DNA from: Thermoflexibacter ruber
Lineage (GTDB): Bacteria > Bacteroidota > Bacteroidia > Cytophagales > Thermoflexibacteraceae
NCBI RefSeq assembly: GCF_900113045.1
Contig: NZ_FONY01000003.1
Location: 1-64,000, forward strand
Reading direction: 5' to 3'
Length of the DNA: 64,000 nt
The position numbers and the translations under genes were made by a program. The notes under the pieces are model-generated. The model worked only from the letters and a program-made list of their open reading frames with translations. It ran no database searches and was not told the DNA's origin. The first letter of the stretch is position 1. The number at the start of each line of letters is the position of its first letter. Below, piece after piece: positions 62,477 through 64,000 of this stretch.

Positions 62477-63841
62477 TTATTTTTTCAAAAATTTGATTTC
62501 TACGCGGTTATTATTCATCTCATCATTATTATCTTGTAGAGGTCTGAGGTTTCCATATCCTACAGAAGATAACTGATAGCCTTTTGCCCCTTTGCTCATT
62601 AAATATTGCTTGATTGATTCTGCACGTCTTTGGGTAAGTGTCTTGCTTGCGTTGGCATGAATAGTGTTATCGGTATGCACCCCAATTTCTATTTGTAATT
62701 TAGGATTATTTTTTAATATCGTTCCCAGCTCATCTAATTCTTCTAAGTTGATTTTATCTAATTCGTTGCTATTATTGCCAAATTTGACGGTTTGGAGTAG
62801 ATAGGGCTGCCCTACGAGCAAATTGGCGTATTTTTCAGGAAGTAAGAGAGTTTGAGTTGTATTGGTTGTTTTCTCCATAACTTCTTTTTCTTTGGTAGGC
62901 TCGGAATTTTTCTTTTTTCCAAAAGTATAATTGAGCATAATTTCATGAGTGCCGTTGGAGGCTATGCCTATATTCTGATTAGCAATTTCATAGGCATAGC
63001 TTGCTCTAATGTTTTCACTTACTTTGAACCCCATGCTCAAAGCATATCCATAGCTATTGCGATAACCTACTGACAACCATGCTTTTTCCTTCCATTCTGT
63101 AAGCAGGCTTATGTCTATCTGTCCAGGGAAAGTATTAGCAAAACGATAGAGCAAAATAGGCTCAAAAGTGAAATCGCCTTTTTTAGGTTTGATTTTATAA
63201 GAGGCACTCAAAATGCTATGATTCCCATAACGCAAGAAAGCATTGTTTAGGTCAAATTTTTTGCTTGCGCCGCGTGCAAAAAGATGGTGTACAGCCAAGC
63301 CTAATTGCAAGTTGTTGTATGTGTATAAGACGCTAAAATTTCCATCAGGTTGGAACTGGTCGTCGTTGCTGTATAACTTAGGGTCTATGAGGTCTTCGAG
63401 CATCACTCTGTCCCAATTAATGCTACTATACATTACTCCTAAGGATAATCCAAAAGAAAGTTTTTGCTTAGCACTGAGGTTGACAAGGTAAGCATAGCTT
63501 GCCAAAGCACTTGTTTGGGCAATGAGGTTGAGGTTTTCTCTTTTGAGGGTTGCTCCTAAGCCCATTTTTTGGGCGGGTAAGGTATGCTGGTAGGTCAAGA
63601 GGAATGTTTCTGGTGCCCCTTGCAATCCTGCCCATTGGTTGCGATAGATGAGATGTAATTGATTTGCCTCTTGCACCGCAATTTGTGAAGGATTGAATAG
63701 GAAACGATTGAGATAATAATGCGTCATCAAAGGTGCTTGCTGGGCATAAGTTTGTTTAGGAGGGATAAATAACCCTACGCAGATAGAGAGAGCAGAATAA
63801 AACAGAAGAATATTCAAAAAATGGTATTGACGTGTTTTCAT
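62477..63841 (-). CDS. PorP/SprF-type outer-membrane protein fused to an OmpA domain
   Basis: 454 residues. Signal peptide about 1-34 (ending TYAQQ). The mature start APLMTHYYLNRFLFNPSQIA and the following IYRNQWAGLQGAPETFLLTY are the hallmark of PorP/SprF, which anchors type IX secretion or gliding adhesins at the cell surface. The barrel runs to about residue 310. A Ser/Thr/Lys/Glu linker leads to an OmpA-like peptidoglycan-binding domain (about 345-454): IEIGVHTDNT, TLTQRRAESIKQYL, VGYGNLRP and NNNRVEIKF. Fusing both anchors outer-membrane machinery to the wall. Partner genes would lie beyond the window. Confidence 0.85.
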   Translation of the reverse strand: MKTRQYHFLNILLFYSALSICVGLFIPPKQTYAQQAPLMTHYYLNRFLFNPSQIAVQEANQLHLIYRNQWAGLQGAPETFLLTYQHTLPAQKMGLGATLKRENLNLIAQTSALASYAYLVNLSAKQKLSFGLSLGVMYSSINWDRVMLEDLIDPKLYSNDDQFQPDGNFSVLYTYNNLQLGLAVHHLFARGASKKFDLNNAFLRYGNHSILSASYKIKPKKGDFTFEPILLYRFANTFPGQIDISLLTEWKEKAWLSVGYRNSYGYALSMGFKVSENIRASYAYEIANQNIGIASNGTHEIMLNYTFGKKKNSEPTKEKEVMEKTTNTTQTLLLPEKYANLLVGQPYLLQTVKFGNNSNELDKINLEELDELGTILKNNPKLQIEIGVHTDNTIHANASKTLTQRRAESIKQYLMSKGAKGYQLSSVGYGNLRPLQDNNDEMNNNRVEIKFLKK

Positions 63842-64000
63842 ATTTTTTCAAGAAAAGTATAGGTATGCTAATTGAACAATAAACCTATCTCAAATTTGAA
63901 TAGTCTGGGTTATATTTGAACGATAATAAGTAATATTTAAACGAAAATACTGAAATCTTATTATAACACCGCAATTTCTTTGCCTTTTTTACATTCTTAT

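Overview
The window reads as chromosomal DNA of a member of Bacteroidota, probably Cytophagales-like. Evidence: low GC; a PorP/SprF-type protein of the type IX secretion/gliding family fused to OmpA; an Hc1-type histone H1-like protein; imelysin; a TPR sensor kinase; an AAA-ATPase/PD-(D/E)XK gene of the DUF1703 type; and repeated Bacteroidota promoter signatures (TAnnTTTG, in the best cases with TTTG 19-20 nt upstream). Genus was not determined. I saw no rRNA, tRNA or CRISPR array.

Layout. 1-0.3 kb: tail of an IS982-like transposase. 0.5-10.2 kb: glutaminyl-cyclase-like M28 lipoprotein, carotenoid oxygenase, a lipoprotein, hldE-gmhA (heptose synthesis), histone-like protein, methylmalonyl-CoA mutase and two small membrane proteins. 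10.4-20.3 kb: a secreted protein, DUF1703 ATPase/nuclease, HTH protein, a one-gene type IIG restriction-modification enzyme and a CcoI-like copper P-type ATPase. 20.4-25.2 kb: cytochrome P450, imelysin lipoprotein, orphan ParA-like ATPase and ribF. 25.2-26.5 kb is gene-poor and holds two tandem putative small RNA units plus a copy of a dispersed element with terminal inverted repeats.

26.5-44.7 kb is a complete nitrate assimilation island. A NarX/NarL-like two-component pair is divergent from a long structured leader, followed by an outer-membrane porin, the nitrate ABC transporter (nrtA, nrtB, nrtD), a single-chain nitrate reductase carrying its own FAD/NAD and [2Fe-2S] modules, the nitrate-reductase-associated protein, a nitrite/sulfite-reductase-like protein without the siroheme cysteines but with a C-terminal rubredoxin, nirB, nirD and uroporphyrinogen-III methyltransferase for siroheme. 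Together they import nitrate, reduce it to ammonium and supply the cofactor.

44.7-57.3 kb: gpmI-ppx-glyA, two small proteins, photolyase, acyl-CoA dehydrogenase, TPR histidine kinase, a membrane protein with three internal repeats, a very small gene with strong codon bias and an AhpD-like protein. 57.4-62.3 kb: assimilatory sulfate reduction on the minus strand (cysH, cysD, cysN, then a TauE permease). Upstream of cysH lies a 44-codon ORF ending in six consecutive cysteine codons and a stop. It looks like a cysteine-sensing leader peptide and is the most interesting object in the window. The end holds the PorP/SprF-OmpA fusion.
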